Shown here one piece after another: positions 52,768-61,591 of a stretch of DNA of 64,000 bases (its first letter is position 1; every line of letters begins with the position of its first letter). The notes under the pieces were generated by a model. It worked only from the letters and a program-made list of their open reading frames with translations. It had not been told where the DNA came from and did no database searches. Both the position numbers and the translations under genes were made by a program. The DNA lies in assembly GCF_019443325.1 (NCBI RefSeq), contig NZ_CP080383.1:496001-560000 (forward strand), read 5' to 3'. This DNA is from Cryobacterium sp. PAMC25264 (GTDB lineage Bacteria; Actinomycetota; Actinomycetes; Actinomycetales; Microbacteriaceae).

Positions 52768-54105
52768 TCAGGCGAAGACCGTCGGGATCACTGCGTCGCC
52801 GCGGCCCAGCCGGAATGCGTCCACGGGCAGTTCCCGCATCGCTGCGGCGTTCTGCTCGCGGGCCAGCCGGGTGCCGGACGGGCCCAGGTACCGTTCGTCC
52901 ACCACGCCGGCCTGCATGAGCGGTACCAGAAGCGGCCGCTCCGTAGCGCTACCGGGCCGAGCGGAGGCATCCGTCGCCGAGGCGACAGCGAGGCCGTCGT
53001 CGTCCACCTGCACCACCTCTTCCTGGGCGATGCCGGCCGCGTCCAGGCGGCGCAAGGCATTCTTGCGGCCGCCGACCGAGGCCTTCGACGCGGACGTCTT
53101 GGCCACCGACACCCACTGGTCGGTGTCGTCCTTGTGCGCCACCAGCTTGTAGACCATGCCGGCCGCCGGGGCGCCGGATCCGGTCACGAGCGAGGTTCCC
53201 ACCCCGAACGCGTCGACGGGGGACGCCGATAGGGCGGCGATCGAGTACTCGTCGAGGTCGCTGGTCACGGTGATTCGGGTGTTCACGGCGCCCAGAGAGT
53301 CCAGCTGCGCGCGAGCGGCGGCCGCGACGGTGGGCAGGTCGCCGGAGTCGATCCGGATCGAGCCGAGGCCGGTGCCCGCCACGGCCACGGCGAGCTCGAT
53401 ACCCCGCTCGATGTTGTACGTGTCCACCAGCAGGGTGGTCGACGTGCCGAAGGCGTCCACCTGGGCGCGGAAGGCATCCTCCTCACTGTCGTGCAGCAGG
53501 GTGAAGGAGTGCGCTGCCGTGCCCATGGTGGGGATGCCCCAGCTGCGGCCGGCCTCGAGGTTACTGGTGGCGGCGAACCCGGCGATGTACGCGGCGCGGG
53601 CGGCGGCCACAGCGGAGTATTCGCCGGTGCGACGCGAACCCATCTCGGCCAGCGGGCGACCCAGGCTCACCGACACCATCCGGGCTGCGGCACTGGCGAC
53701 GGCGCTGTCGTAGTTGAGCACGCTGAGGATGAGCGTCTCGAGCACCACGCACTCGGCGAAGGTGCCGTCGACCTGGATCAGCGGGGAGCCGGGGAAGTAC
53801 GCGTCGCCCTCGCGGTAGCCCCAGATGTTGCCGCTGAAGGAGTAGTCTGCCAGCCAGTCGAGGGTGGGCGGGCGCACCACGTCATTGGCGCGTAGCCAGT
53901 CGAGCTCGGCGTCGCCGAAGCGGAAGTCCCGGATCAGATCGAGCAGCCGGCCGGTGCCGGCCACGATGCCGTAGCGCCGGCCCGTGGGCAGCCGTCGGGC
54001 GAAGGCCTCGAACATGCACTCCCGGTTGGCGGTGCCGCTCTGGATGGCGGCATCCACCATGGTGAGTTCGTAGCGGTCGGTTCGTAGTGCAGAAGACTCG
54101 GTCAC
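52768..54105 (-). CDS. pncB: Nicotinate phosphoribosyltransferase PncB
   Basis: A 445-residue enzyme that makes nicotinate mononucleotide from nicotinate and PRPP, the salvage entry to NAD. Typical blocks are LRTDRYELTMVDAAI, YFPGSPLIQVDGTF, the phosphate loop IRIDSGDL, and VDAFGVGTSLVTG. GTG 54105 is seven bases from a TAGGCT -10, so it is probably leaderless. The murI-rph-rdgB genes lie beyond fabF, an order also known around pncB1 in Mycobacterium tuberculosis. Together with the nad operon it gives this genome both de novo and salvage NAD routes. Confidence 0.93.
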   Translation of the reverse strand: MTESSALRTDRYELTMVDAAIQSGTANRECMFEAFARRLPTGRRYGIVAGTGRLLDLIRDFRFGDAELDWLRANDVVRPPTLDWLADYSFSGNIWGYREGDAYFPGSPLIQVDGTFAECVVLETLILSVLNYDSAVASAAARMVSVSLGRPLAEMGSRRTGEYSAVAAARAAYIAGFAATSNLEAGRSWGIPTMGTAAHSFTLLHDSEEDAFRAQVDAFGTSTTLLVDTYNIERGIELAVAVAGTGLGSIRIDSGDLPTVAAAARAQLDSLGAVNTRITVTSDLDEYSIAALSASPVDAFGVGTSLVTGSGAPAAGMVYKLVAHKDDTDQWVSVAKTSASKASVGGRKNALRRLDAAGIAQEEVVQVDDDGLAVASATDASARPGSATERPLLVPLMQAGVVDERYLGPSGTRLAREQNAAAMRELPVDAFRLGRGDAVIPTVFA

Positions 54106-54112
54106 GCGGGCA

Positions 54113-54118
54113 AGCCTA
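54113..54118 (-). promoter_or_regulatory. -10 element of leaderless pncB
   Basis: TAGGCT on the minus strand, seven bases before GTG 54105. Confidence 0.5.
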
Positions 54119-54199
54119 GCCGCCCGGCCTGTCCGGCCGCGGGTCTGCCGGGCTGGCGGCGGGACGCCCGTGAGCCGCCCCGCCGCCAGCAGCCTCGGT

Positions 54200-54327
54200 G
54201 ACTTGCCGGAAAGTGCCGCTTCCCGCCCTCCGAAAGGGCATCTTCCGGCAAGTCGGCGAAGAAAAACTCACTGACTTGCCGGAAAGCGCCCCTTCCCCGC
54301 CTCCGAAAGGGCGCTAAGCGGCAAGTC
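54200..54327. repeat. Two tandem 55-base hairpin elements (repeat family B)
   Basis: Copy 1 is 54200-54254 with arms GACTTGCCGGAA / TTCCGGCAAGTC. Copy 2 is 54273-54327 with arms GACTTGCCG / CGGCAAGTC. They share most of their length, including TCCGAAAGGGC. Inner stems differ in a compensating way: GTGCC pairs with GGCAT in copy 1, AGCGCCC with GGGCGCT in copy 2. They occupy most of the gap between pncB and fabF (54106-54442). Confidence 0.8.
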
Positions 54328-54357
54328 GCGGGGGCAGCATCCGGTGCGATACGACGA

Positions 54358-54421
54358 ACGGCCCCGTCACGAAAGCTGAAGGGGCCGTCAGAGGCGAGTC
54401 AGGCCGCCCTGAACGGGCGGC
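54358..54421 (-). terminator. Terminator region of fabF: two hairpins
   Basis: GCCGCCC/GGGCGGC (54403-54421, 5-base loop) lies 22 bases past the fabF stop, followed by ACGGCCCC/GGGGCCGT (54358-54388), whose loop contains a further TCA/TGA pairing. The T run is poor, so the mode of termination is uncertain. Confidence 0.55.
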
Positions 54422-54442
54422 TGCAGGGCGACTCGGAGAGGC

Positions 54443-55675
54443 TTACAGGGCGCCGAAGGCGACGATGCAGTTCTGGCCGCCGAAGCCGAACGCGTTCACC
54501 AGGGCGTGCTTGATGGGCTGGATGCGCGCGGTGAGCGGCGTGTAGTCCAGGCCGCACTCCGGATCGGGGGTGCGCAGGTTGATGGTGGGCGGCACGATGC
54601 CGTTCTTGATCGACAGGGCGCCGATCAGTGCGGACAGCGCCCCAGCCGCACCGATCATGTGCCCGGTCATCGACTTGGGCGCCGTGATCGAGATCTTGTC
54701 GGCGAAGTGCCGCAACGACTGGCGGATGGCGAGCGTCTCGGCCTTGTCGTTCGCCTGGGTGGACGTGCCGTGGGCCACGATCATGTCGATGTCGGCCGGG
54801 TTGAGTTTGCTTCGGTCCAGAGCCCGGGTGATCGCCTGGCTGGCGTACTGGCCGGACGGGTCGGGGGCCACGATGCTGAAGCCGTCGCTGGTGAGGGCGC
54901 CGCCGAGCACCTCGGCGTAGACCCGGGCGCCGCGGGCCTTGGCGTGCGAGAGCAGCTCCATGACGAACACCACGGCCCCTTCGCCGAAGACGAGACCGTT
55001 GCGGTTGGCATCGAAGGGGCGGCTGGCCTCGGTGGGCTCCTCGTTGTGGGTGGAGGCCGCGTGCATGGCGTTGAGGCCCGCGAACATCACCGGGGTGATG
55101 GCCGCCTCGACACCGCCGGCGATGACGACGTCGGCGTCGCCCATCACGAGCATGGTGCGGGCCTCGAGCAGCGCGTAGGCGCCGCTGGCGCAGGCCAGGG
55201 CGCTCGCGTTCACCGGGCCGTGCACGCCCAGGTCGATGGCGATCTCACAGGCGGCCATGTTCATCAGGGACGACGGCACGAAGCGGGGAGAGATACGTCG
55301 GGCGCTGCCGGCGTTGACGTGCTCGGTCGCATCCTGGATCTCGGCGTAGCCGGAGACCGCACTGTTGACGATGACAGCCGTGTGGATACCCTCCATCGAC
55401 GGACCGAAGCCGGCGTCGGCGACGGCTTCGCGGGCGGCGGCGATGGCCATCTGCGAGGCGCGGGAGGCGCGCTTGGCCTGCTTGACCGACATGCGGGTGA
55501 CGGGGTCGAACCCCTTGACCTCGCCGGCGATCTGGGTGGGCAGGTCCGTGGCGTCGAACTGCGTGATGCGCGCCACTCCGCTGCGGCCGCTGGTGAGGCC
55601 GTCCCAGGTCTCGGTCCACGAATTACCGAGCGGTGTGAGGGCCCCGAGTCCGGTGATTACGACGCGATCAGTCAT
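54443..55675 (-). CDS. fabF: 3-oxoacyl-[acyl-carrier-protein] synthase II FabF
   Basis: A 410-residue condensing enzyme that elongates acyl-ACP with malonyl-ACP in fatty acid synthesis. VVITGLGALTPLGNSWTETW opens it. The catalytic Cys is in SALACASGAYAL, the two His in IVAHGTSTQANDKAE and SMTGHMIGAAGALSAL, and the terminal NAFGFGGQN loop is intact. ATG 55675 is chosen because GAGGAG lies nine bases upstream; the upstream open frame has no similarity to the family. It stands alone between pncB and murI, divergent from murI, rather than in a full fab cluster. Confidence 0.92.
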   Translation of the reverse strand: MTDRVVITGLGALTPLGNSWTETWDGLTSGRSGVARITQFDATDLPTQIAGEVKGFDPVTRMSVKQAKRASRASQMAIAAAREAVADAGFGPSMEGIHTAVIVNSAVSGYAEIQDATEHVNAGSARRISPRFVPSSLMNMAACEIAIDLGVHGPVNASALACASGAYALLEARTMLVMGDADVVIAGGVEAAITPVMFAGLNAMHAASTHNEEPTEASRPFDANRNGLVFGEGAVVFVMELLSHAKARGARVYAEVLGGALTSDGFSIVAPDPSGQYASQAITRALDRSKLNPADIDMIVAHGTSTQANDKAETLAIRQSLRHFADKISITAPKSMTGHMIGAAGALSALIGALSIKNGIVPPTINLRTPDPECGLDYTPLTARIQPIKHALVNAFGFGGQNCIVAFGAL

Positions 55676-55774
55676 GACGATCATCTCCTCAGACGGCACG
55701 AGGGACGTCTTACGGTGCGGCTCTGCCTGGTTGGCCTGGCCCATACGCCGAGTGTAGTTACGGGTATATGCAGT

Positions 55775-55789
55775 CCCACGTACGTTGGG
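55775..55789. promoter_or_regulatory. Near-palindrome in the fabF-murI intergenic region
   Basis: CCCACGTACGTTGGG contains a perfect ACGTACGT core with one mismatch in the outer arms. It lies 100 bases before fabF and 65 before murI. It could be an operator; no factor can be named. Confidence 0.25.
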
Positions 55790-55839
55790 GCGTTCTGGGC
55801 ATATGGCGGTGTCACGCAGGGTGAAATGCCGAACCCGGA

Positions 55840-55845
55840 TAGGCT
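55840..55845 (+). promoter_or_regulatory. -10 element of leaderless murI
   Basis: TAGGCT eight bases before GTG 55854; no Shine-Dalgarno. Confidence 0.5.
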
Positions 55846-55853
55846 TGATTGTT

Positions 55854-56722
55854 GTGACGGATGCACCGATTGGGATTTTCGACTCCGGCGTCGGCGGGCT
55901 CACCGTCGCCCGGGCCATCAAGGACCAACTGCCCAACGAGTCCATTCTGTATATCGGTGACACGGCGCACTCGCCGTACGGGCCCAAGAAGATCGCCGAC
56001 GTGCGAGAGTACGCGCTCGAGGTGCTCGACGATCTGGTTGCCCAAGATGTGAAGTTGCTGGTAATCGCCTGCAACACCGCTTCGGCCGCCGTGTTGCGGG
56101 ACGCCCGGGAGCGTTACAGCGTCCCCGTGATCGAGGTGATCCAGCCCGCGGTGCGCCGGGCGGTCGGCACCACCCGGAACAAACGGGTAGGCGTGGTCGG
56201 CACTGCCGGAACCGTGAACTCACGCGCGTACAACGACGCGTTCGCCGCGGCCACCGACATCCAGCTGTTCTCGCAGGCCTGCCCGCGCTTCGTCGAGTTC
56301 GTCGAATCCGGGGTGACCACCGGAGCTGAGGTGTTGCGGGTCGCCGAGGAGTACCTCGCCCCGCTCAAGGCCGCCGACGTGGACACGCTCGTGCTCGGCT
56401 GCACCCACTACCCGTTCCTGCGCGGCGTGATCTCTTACGTGATGGGCGACGCGGTGACCCTGGTCTCCAGCCACACCGAGACCGCGAACGACGTCTACCG
56501 CACCCTGGTGGGCCAGCACCTCGAACGGGTCGAAACCGCACCGCCCAGCTACCGCTACGAAGCCACCGGCGACAGCGCCGACGACTTCTTGCGCCTCGCC
56601 CACCGCCTGCTCGGCCCGGAGATCTCCCGGGTCGACCTGGTTGCCACGGGCACCATCAGCCTCAGCGAGGTGGCCAGACTGGCCGCATCGTCCACCACCC
56701 CGCGTCTTTTCAAGGAGAAACC

Positions 56723-56726
<4 letters not shown>
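55854..56726 (+). CDS. murI: Glutamate racemase MurI
   Basis: A 290-residue enzyme that makes D-glutamate for peptidoglycan. The acid/base pair of Cys residues is in [12 protein letters not shown] and [25 protein letters not shown] opens the protein. GTG 55854 starts directly after a -10 element, and upstream in-frame codons have no family similarity. Its TGA overlaps the rph start (GTGA), and rph and rdgB follow without gaps, the standard actinobacterial order. Confidence 0.95.
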
Positions 56727-57456
<730 letters not shown>

Positions 57457-57457
<1 letters not shown>

Positions 57458-58044
57458 TGCGCGTCGTTCTCGCCACCCACAACGCCCACAAGGTCGAGGA
57501 GCTGCGCCGGATCCTCGCACCCATGCTCCCGGGCTTGGAAGTTCTGGCCTATGACGGGCCGGAGCCGGTCGAGAATGGTGCCACGTTCACCGAGAACGCG
57601 CTGATCAAGGCGCGCGCCGCTGCCGCGCACACCGGGTTGCCGGCCATCGCCGACGACTCGGGCATCTGCGTGGACGTGCTGGGCGGCGCCCCCGGGATCT
57701 TCTCCGCGCGCTGGGCAGGCCCCGCCCGGGACTCGGAGGAAAACCTGCGCCTACTCCTCTGGCAGATCAGCGACATGGCCGACGAACACCGTGCAGGGCA
57801 CTTCACCTGCGTGGCCGCGCTGGCCCTGCCGAACGGCGACGAGCGGGCCGTCACGGGGGAGTGGCCGGGGCGCATCCTGCACGCCGCGGCCGGCGCAGGC
57901 GGGTTCGGTTACGATCCGATCTTCCAGCCCGATGGCCACGACGTCTCGGCGGCCGAACTGCCCGCCGAGGTGAAGAATGCCCAGAGCCACCGAGCCATCG
58001 CGTTCGCCGCGCTCGGCCCCGTGTTGACGGAGCTTTTGGGCTGA
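57457..58044 (+). CDS. rdgB: XTP/dITP diphosphatase RdgB (HAM1 family)
   Basis: A 195-residue house-cleaning pyrophosphatase that hydrolyses XTP, dITP and ITP. RVVLATHNAHKVEELRRIL, ADDSGICVDVLGGAPGIFSAR and GGFGYDPIFQPDG are the family blocks. The start overlaps the rph stop, giving a coupled murI-rph-rdgB operon. Confidence 0.95.
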
Positions 58045-58147
58045 TCAGAACGGTAGTCGGCGTGAGGGTGATTGTGGCAGGGTGCCAGCTGAGAACGGCA
58101 CTCATTCCCAACTAGCGGCGGGGCTCGCTTTCGCCCCGGCAGGCTCG

Positions 58148-58153
58148 TACCGT
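58148..58153 (+). promoter_or_regulatory. -10 element of leaderless CDF transporter gene
   Basis: TACCGT six bases before ATG 58160. GGAGG is also present but only one base from the start, too close for use, which favours a leaderless reading. Confidence 0.4.
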
Positions 58154-58159
58154 GGAGGC

Positions 58160-59080
58160 ATGGGCCACGATCACGCATCCTCGTCAACGCGCAATCGGTC
58201 GCGCCTGTCGATCGTGATCGGTATCGTCGGCGTGGTGCTCGTGGCCGAGGTCATCGGCGCCTGGATCACCGGCTCCCTGGCCCTGCTGGCCGATGCCGGC
58301 CACATGTTCTCCGACCTCGCCGGCCTCATCATCGCTCTCACGGCCACGGTCGTCGCGGCCCGCCCGGCGACCGACCGGCAGACATTCGGCTACCAGCGCG
58401 CCGAGGTGTTCGGGGCCATGCTGAACGGTCTGATCCTGCTCGTGGTGGCGGGGTTCGTCGTCGTCGGCGCGGTCAGCCGGCTGATGCAGGGCGACCCGCC
58501 CGAGGTGTTGGCGATGCCGATGCTCGTTGTAGCCGTGATCGGCCTGATCGCCAATGTGGTGGGTATCCTGCTGCTGCGTCCGGCGGCGGCCGGCTCCATC
58601 AACATGCGCGGAGCCTATCTCGAGGTGTTGGGGGATGCGTTGGGCTCGGTGGCCGTGATCGTCGCGGCCGTGCTGATTCTCACCACGGGATTCGCGCAGG
58701 CCGACTCCATCGCCTCGCTCGTGATCGCCGCAATGATCGTGCCGCGGGCCCTCGGCCTGCTGCGCGACGTGGTGCGGGTGTTCAGCGAGTCGACGCCTGC
58801 CGACACGGACGTGCAGGAGATCCGGCAGCACCTGAAGGACACCCCGGGGGTCGTAGCTGTGCACGACGTGCACGTCTGGGCCATCACGTCGGGCTCGCAC
58901 GTCTTCAGCGCGCACGTGGTCGTCGAGCCGGAGTTGCTGGCGTCAGGCCGGGCGGGAGAGCTGCTGAGCGAACTGTCCGAATGCCTGTCGCATCATTTCG
59001 ACGTAGAGCACTCCACGTTCCAACTCGAACCTGCCGACCACGCGGCGGATGCCGGTCACACGCTGCACTCGCACCGCTGA
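58160..59080 (+). CDS. Cation diffusion facilitator (CDF) family transporter
   Basis: A 306-residue divalent metal exporter (Zn, Co, Cd type). It has six membrane helices. Helix 2 holds LLADAGHMFSDLAGL and helix 5 LEVLGDALGSVAVI, the two H-x3-D / D-x3-D-like metal sites of the zinc group. The cytosolic C-domain has GVVAVHDVHVWAITSG and HHFDVEHSTFQLE. Short His-rich tails are present at both ends (MGHDHAS and HTLHSHR), consistent with zinc. ATG 58160 begins the His-containing N-terminus. Confidence 0.92.
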   Translation: MGHDHASSSTRNRSRLSIVIGIVGVVLVAEVIGAWITGSLALLADAGHMFSDLAGLIIALTATVVAARPATDRQTFGYQRAEVFGAMLNGLILLVVAGFVVVGAVSRLMQGDPPEVLAMPMLVVAVIGLIANVVGILLLRPAAAGSINMRGAYLEVLGDALGSVAVIVAAVLILTTGFAQADSIASLVIAAMIVPRALGLLRDVVRVFSESTPADTDVQEIRQHLKDTPGVVAVHDVHVWAITSGSHVFSAHVVVEPELLASGRAGELLSELSECLSHHFDVEHSTFQLEPADHAADAGHTLHSHR

Positions 59081-59095
59081 CCCGCGCGTTAGGCC

Positions 59096-59827
59096 CTAGG
59101 CCTCGTGCTTGCCGTCGTTGTTGGTCTCGAAGTTCTCAGGGTCGAGTACGAGCTTCTCACCGTCGACGACGCCGGCGCGTGCCTCGCGGCGGGCCTTCAC
59201 CATCGACTGCACATAGTGGTAGATGGTGGGCAGCAGGGTGAGCACCACGGCGCCGAGCAGGATCAGGTCGATGTAGGCGCGTACGAAGTCCGCCAGCGGC
59301 GGGATGTAGCCCAGGAAGTAGCCGAAGAAGGTGAGTCCGGCTCCCCAGATCATGGCACCGATGAAGTTGTACAGGCTGTACTTGCGGTAGTCCATGTGTC
59401 CCACGCCGGCTGCGACCGGCGCGAAGGTGCGCACGATCGGCACGAAGCGGGCGGCGATCACTGCGAAGCCGCCGAAGCGTACGAAGAAGGCGTTGGTGCG
59501 TTGCACGTTCTTAACGCTGAAGAGCCCGGATTCCTTGCGTTCGAACACCCGCGGGCCGAGGCGGTGGCCGATCAGATAGCCCACCTCGCCGCCGAGGAAG
59601 GCGGCGGCTCCGATGGCCAGGGCGACCCACCAGATGTCGATCTTGATGATGTCGAAGAAGACGAACAGGCCGGTGATCACCAGCAGAGTGTCACCGGGCA
59701 GTAGGAATCCGATCAGGAGGCCCGTCTCGGCGAAGACGATCGCGCACACGCCCAGCAGAGCCCAGGGCCCGAATCCGTTGATAAGGATCTCCGGGTCGAG
59801 CCACGGGATGAGTGCGGTGTTAATCAC
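59096..59827 (-). CDS. DedA family membrane protein
   Basis: A 243-residue membrane protein of the DedA/SNARE-associated family, linked elsewhere to lipid-carrier flipping (undecaprenyl phosphate) and membrane homeostasis. ETGLLIGFLLPGDTLL, GYLIGHRLGPRVF, FGGFAVIAARFVPIVRTFAP (the conserved F/G-x-R-x-x-P-x-x-R block) and MIWGAGLTFFGYFLG are characteristic. The C-terminal ~40 residues are charged and cytosolic. Second of two neighbouring DedA genes; it starts 109 bases after the first one ends. Confidence 0.92.
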   Translation of the reverse strand: MINTALIPWLDPEILINGFGPWALLGVCAIVFAETGLLIGFLLPGDTLLVITGLFVFFDIIKIDIWWVALAIGAAAFLGGEVGYLIGHRLGPRVFERKESGLFSVKNVQRTNAFFVRFGGFAVIAARFVPIVRTFAPVAAGVGHMDYRKYSLYNFIGAMIWGAGLTFFGYFLGYIPPLADFVRAYIDLILLGAVVLTLLPTIYHYVQSMVKARREARAGVVDGEKLVLDPENFETNNDGKHEA

Positions 59828-59935
59828 GAAGAAAACTCCAGTCGTCGGCGGCTAGATCGGCCAGTCGGCGGTGATCGCATGCGTCGCTACAGGTTATCGC
59901 GTAAACCGGGCCGGAAACCCTGATCAAGGGGTGGG

Positions 59936-60613
59936 CTAACCCCCCAAAGTGTTGTGAGGACCGGTGCTGGTCAGCGCCTCAAGTCGGGTCTGGGCGCGGT
60001 CGGCCAGCCAGGTGCGCAGACCGAAGACGATCGACGCCGTGATGAAGAACGCGGCGATCACGTATGCCGCGCTCTTGACGCCGGGGATAGCGGCGGCGTA
60101 ATAACCGGTCAGGGTGATGCCCACGCCCCAGGCCAGGGCTCCGACCACGTTGCTCGAGAGGAACTTGTAGTAGTTCATCCGACCGACGCCCGCCACGACG
60201 GGAACGAACACCCGCGCCCAGGGCATGAACCGGGCCACGACCACGGCCCACCAGCCGTACTTGAGGTAGAACGACTCGGTCTTCACGATGGCCAGCTGGG
60301 TGCGTCGTCCGCCGCGCCGGTCCAGGTATCCCCGGCCGTAGCGGCGGCCGAGCAGGAATCCCACCTGGTCGCCGAGGAAGGCGGCAATGCCGATGCCGAC
60401 CGCGAGGACGACAATGTTGAGGTTCGAACTCGACGCGGCGACCAGCCCGGACCCGAAGAGCAGGGAGTCGCCCGTGATGAACGGGATGAAGACTCCCAGG
60501 AACAAAGCGGTGCCCGCGAACACGAGCGCCCAAACCAGCAGGTAGAACAACACAACTCCGGTGCTCGCGAGGAAATCGCTGAGCTGGCCGTCAAGTGCCG
60601 CCGTGCGCAACAT
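59936..60613 (-). CDS. DedA family membrane protein (second copy)
   Basis: A 225-residue DedA paralogue. FIPFITGDSLLFGSG, GFLLGRRYGRGYLDRR, YGWWAVVVARFMPWARVFVPV and ALAWGVGITLTGYYAA match the family. It is divergent from its neighbour copy, so this is not a recent duplication. Its ATG lies four bases after the heme-oxygenase stop, so the two are co-transcribed and may share the iron-responsive promoter upstream of heme oxygenase. Confidence 0.9.
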   Translation of the reverse strand: MLRTAALDGQLSDFLASTGVVLFYLLVWALVFAGTALFLGVFIPFITGDSLLFGSGLVAASSSNLNIVVLAVGIGIAAFLGDQVGFLLGRRYGRGYLDRRGGRRTQLAIVKTESFYLKYGWWAVVVARFMPWARVFVPVVAGVGRMNYYKFLSSNVVGALAWGVGITLTGYYAAAIPGVKSAAYVIAAFFITASIVFGLRTWLADRAQTRLEALTSTGPHNTLGG

Positions 60614-60616
60614 CGG

Positions 60617-61279
60617 CTAGTTCGCCAGCCCGTCGAAGACCGCACCGTTGTAGGTGAATGCCGCATCGACCTCGGCGACGAGGGTGTCCACGTCGGCGGG
60701 TGCCAGCGAGAGTGCATTGAGCCGGTCCCGGTACGCACGCTTGTACTGCACGATGTTGTTGATCGCGTCGAACCTGTAGAAGCCGAGCTGTTCGGGCTCC
60801 GCACCGTAGTGCCGGGCCACGAGCGAGGCGATCGCCTGGCCGCCGGAGAGGTCGCCGAGGTAGCGCGTGTAATGGTGCGCCAGGCACCGCACGCTGTCGG
60901 CGTTGGTGAGCGACTGCAGGTGTTCGATGTACGCGGCGGTGGCGGGGAGGGGCGGATACTCGTGGCGCCAGTCCCTTACGCCGAGCGCAGCGAGGTCGCT
61001 CTCGATGGCGGGCAGCCGCTCAAGGTTGGGATCGAAGAGGTCGAGATGGTCGATCTGGGACACCCTGTCGACGAGTTGTTCGAGAGCCTCGTAAACCCAG
61101 GCGTACTGACCGAGGTAGCGCGTGTAGTCCTCGAGGGAGAGGTGGCCGCTCATCAACTCGGTGATGAAGGACCGGGTCTCCGTGTCGCGGTGCTGGCCAC
61201 TGGAACTTGCCCGAAGGTACTCGGACAGGCTCGGCTGCTGGTCCAGGGTGTGCGGGGTGGTGCCGTGGGTCGCGGTCAT
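60617..61279 (-). CDS. Heme oxygenase (biliverdin-producing)
   Basis: A 220-residue soluble enzyme that opens heme to biliverdin, CO and Fe2+, used to obtain iron. SLSEYLRASSSGQHRDTE contains the proximal heme His, and HHYTRYLGDLSGGQAIAS is the distal helix with the family's G-x-x-x-G-G motif. QYAWVYEALE is also conserved. It is related to HmuO of corynebacteria. ATG 61279 matches the family N-terminus. A DtxR-like box lies 26 bases upstream, so iron repression is likely. It leads an operon with at least one DedA gene. Confidence 0.93.
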   Translation of the reverse strand: MTATHGTTPHTLDQQPSLSEYLRASSSGQHRDTETRSFITELMSGHLSLEDYTRYLGQYAWVYEALEQLVDRVSQIDHLDLFDPNLERLPAIESDLAALGVRDWRHEYPPLPATAAYIEHLQSLTNADSVRCLAHHYTRYLGDLSGGQAIASLVARHYGAEPEQLGFYRFDAINNIVQYKRAYRDRLNALSLAPADVDTLVAEVDAAFTYNGAVFDGLAN

Positions 61280-61304
61280 GGGAACCGATCTGCTGGGGGA
61301 CGGG

Positions 61305-61323
61305 TAAGGCAATCCTAACCTAA
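61305..61323 (-). promoter_or_regulatory. Putative DtxR/IdeR iron box
   Basis: On the minus strand the site reads TTAGGTTAGGATTGCCTTA, matching 15 of 19 positions of the DtxR consensus TTAGGTTAGGCTAACCTAA. It lies 26 bases before the heme-oxygenase ATG, the right place for iron-dependent repression. Confidence 0.65.
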
Positions 61324-61409
61324 GCAGAATCCAGCGGCCAGAATTGAGAGAAGTTCTCTGTGGCAGCGGAGCCGGTCAGCTCCTGTGTGCTGACGCCGAC
61401 GCCCGTCGG

Positions 61410-61491
61410 TGCGGGAGAAGGGACTTGAACCCTCACGCCTTCCGGCACAGGTACCTAAAACCTGCGTGTATACCAATTTCACCACTCCCGC
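61410..61491 (-). tRNA. tRNA-Leu (TAG)
   Basis: An 82-base class II cloverleaf. Acceptor GCGGGAG pairs with CTCCCGC. The anticodon arm is CAGGT-TTTAGGT-ACCTG with anticodon TAG (complement of 61455-61457). A long variable arm (GCCGGAAGGC) and the T arm GAGGG-TTCAAGT-CCCTT follow. The 3' end is ACC then G, so CCA is not fully encoded. Confidence 0.94.
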
Positions 61492-61543
61492 GGGTGCGGC
61501 TCCAGTCTAGAGTGCCCGCTGTTTGGGTGCTGAAACCGGCCCC

Positions 61544-61552
61544 TGTGGATAA
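61544..61552. promoter_or_regulatory. DnaA-box-like 9-mer
   Basis: TGTGGATAA 40 bases before the cpaF-like ATG; same 13-base context (CCTGTGGATAACT) as at 37026-37038. Confidence 0.3.
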
Positions 61553-61591
61553 CTCCCACGCGCCGACCGGCTTGTGCAGCAGGATGCCTAC

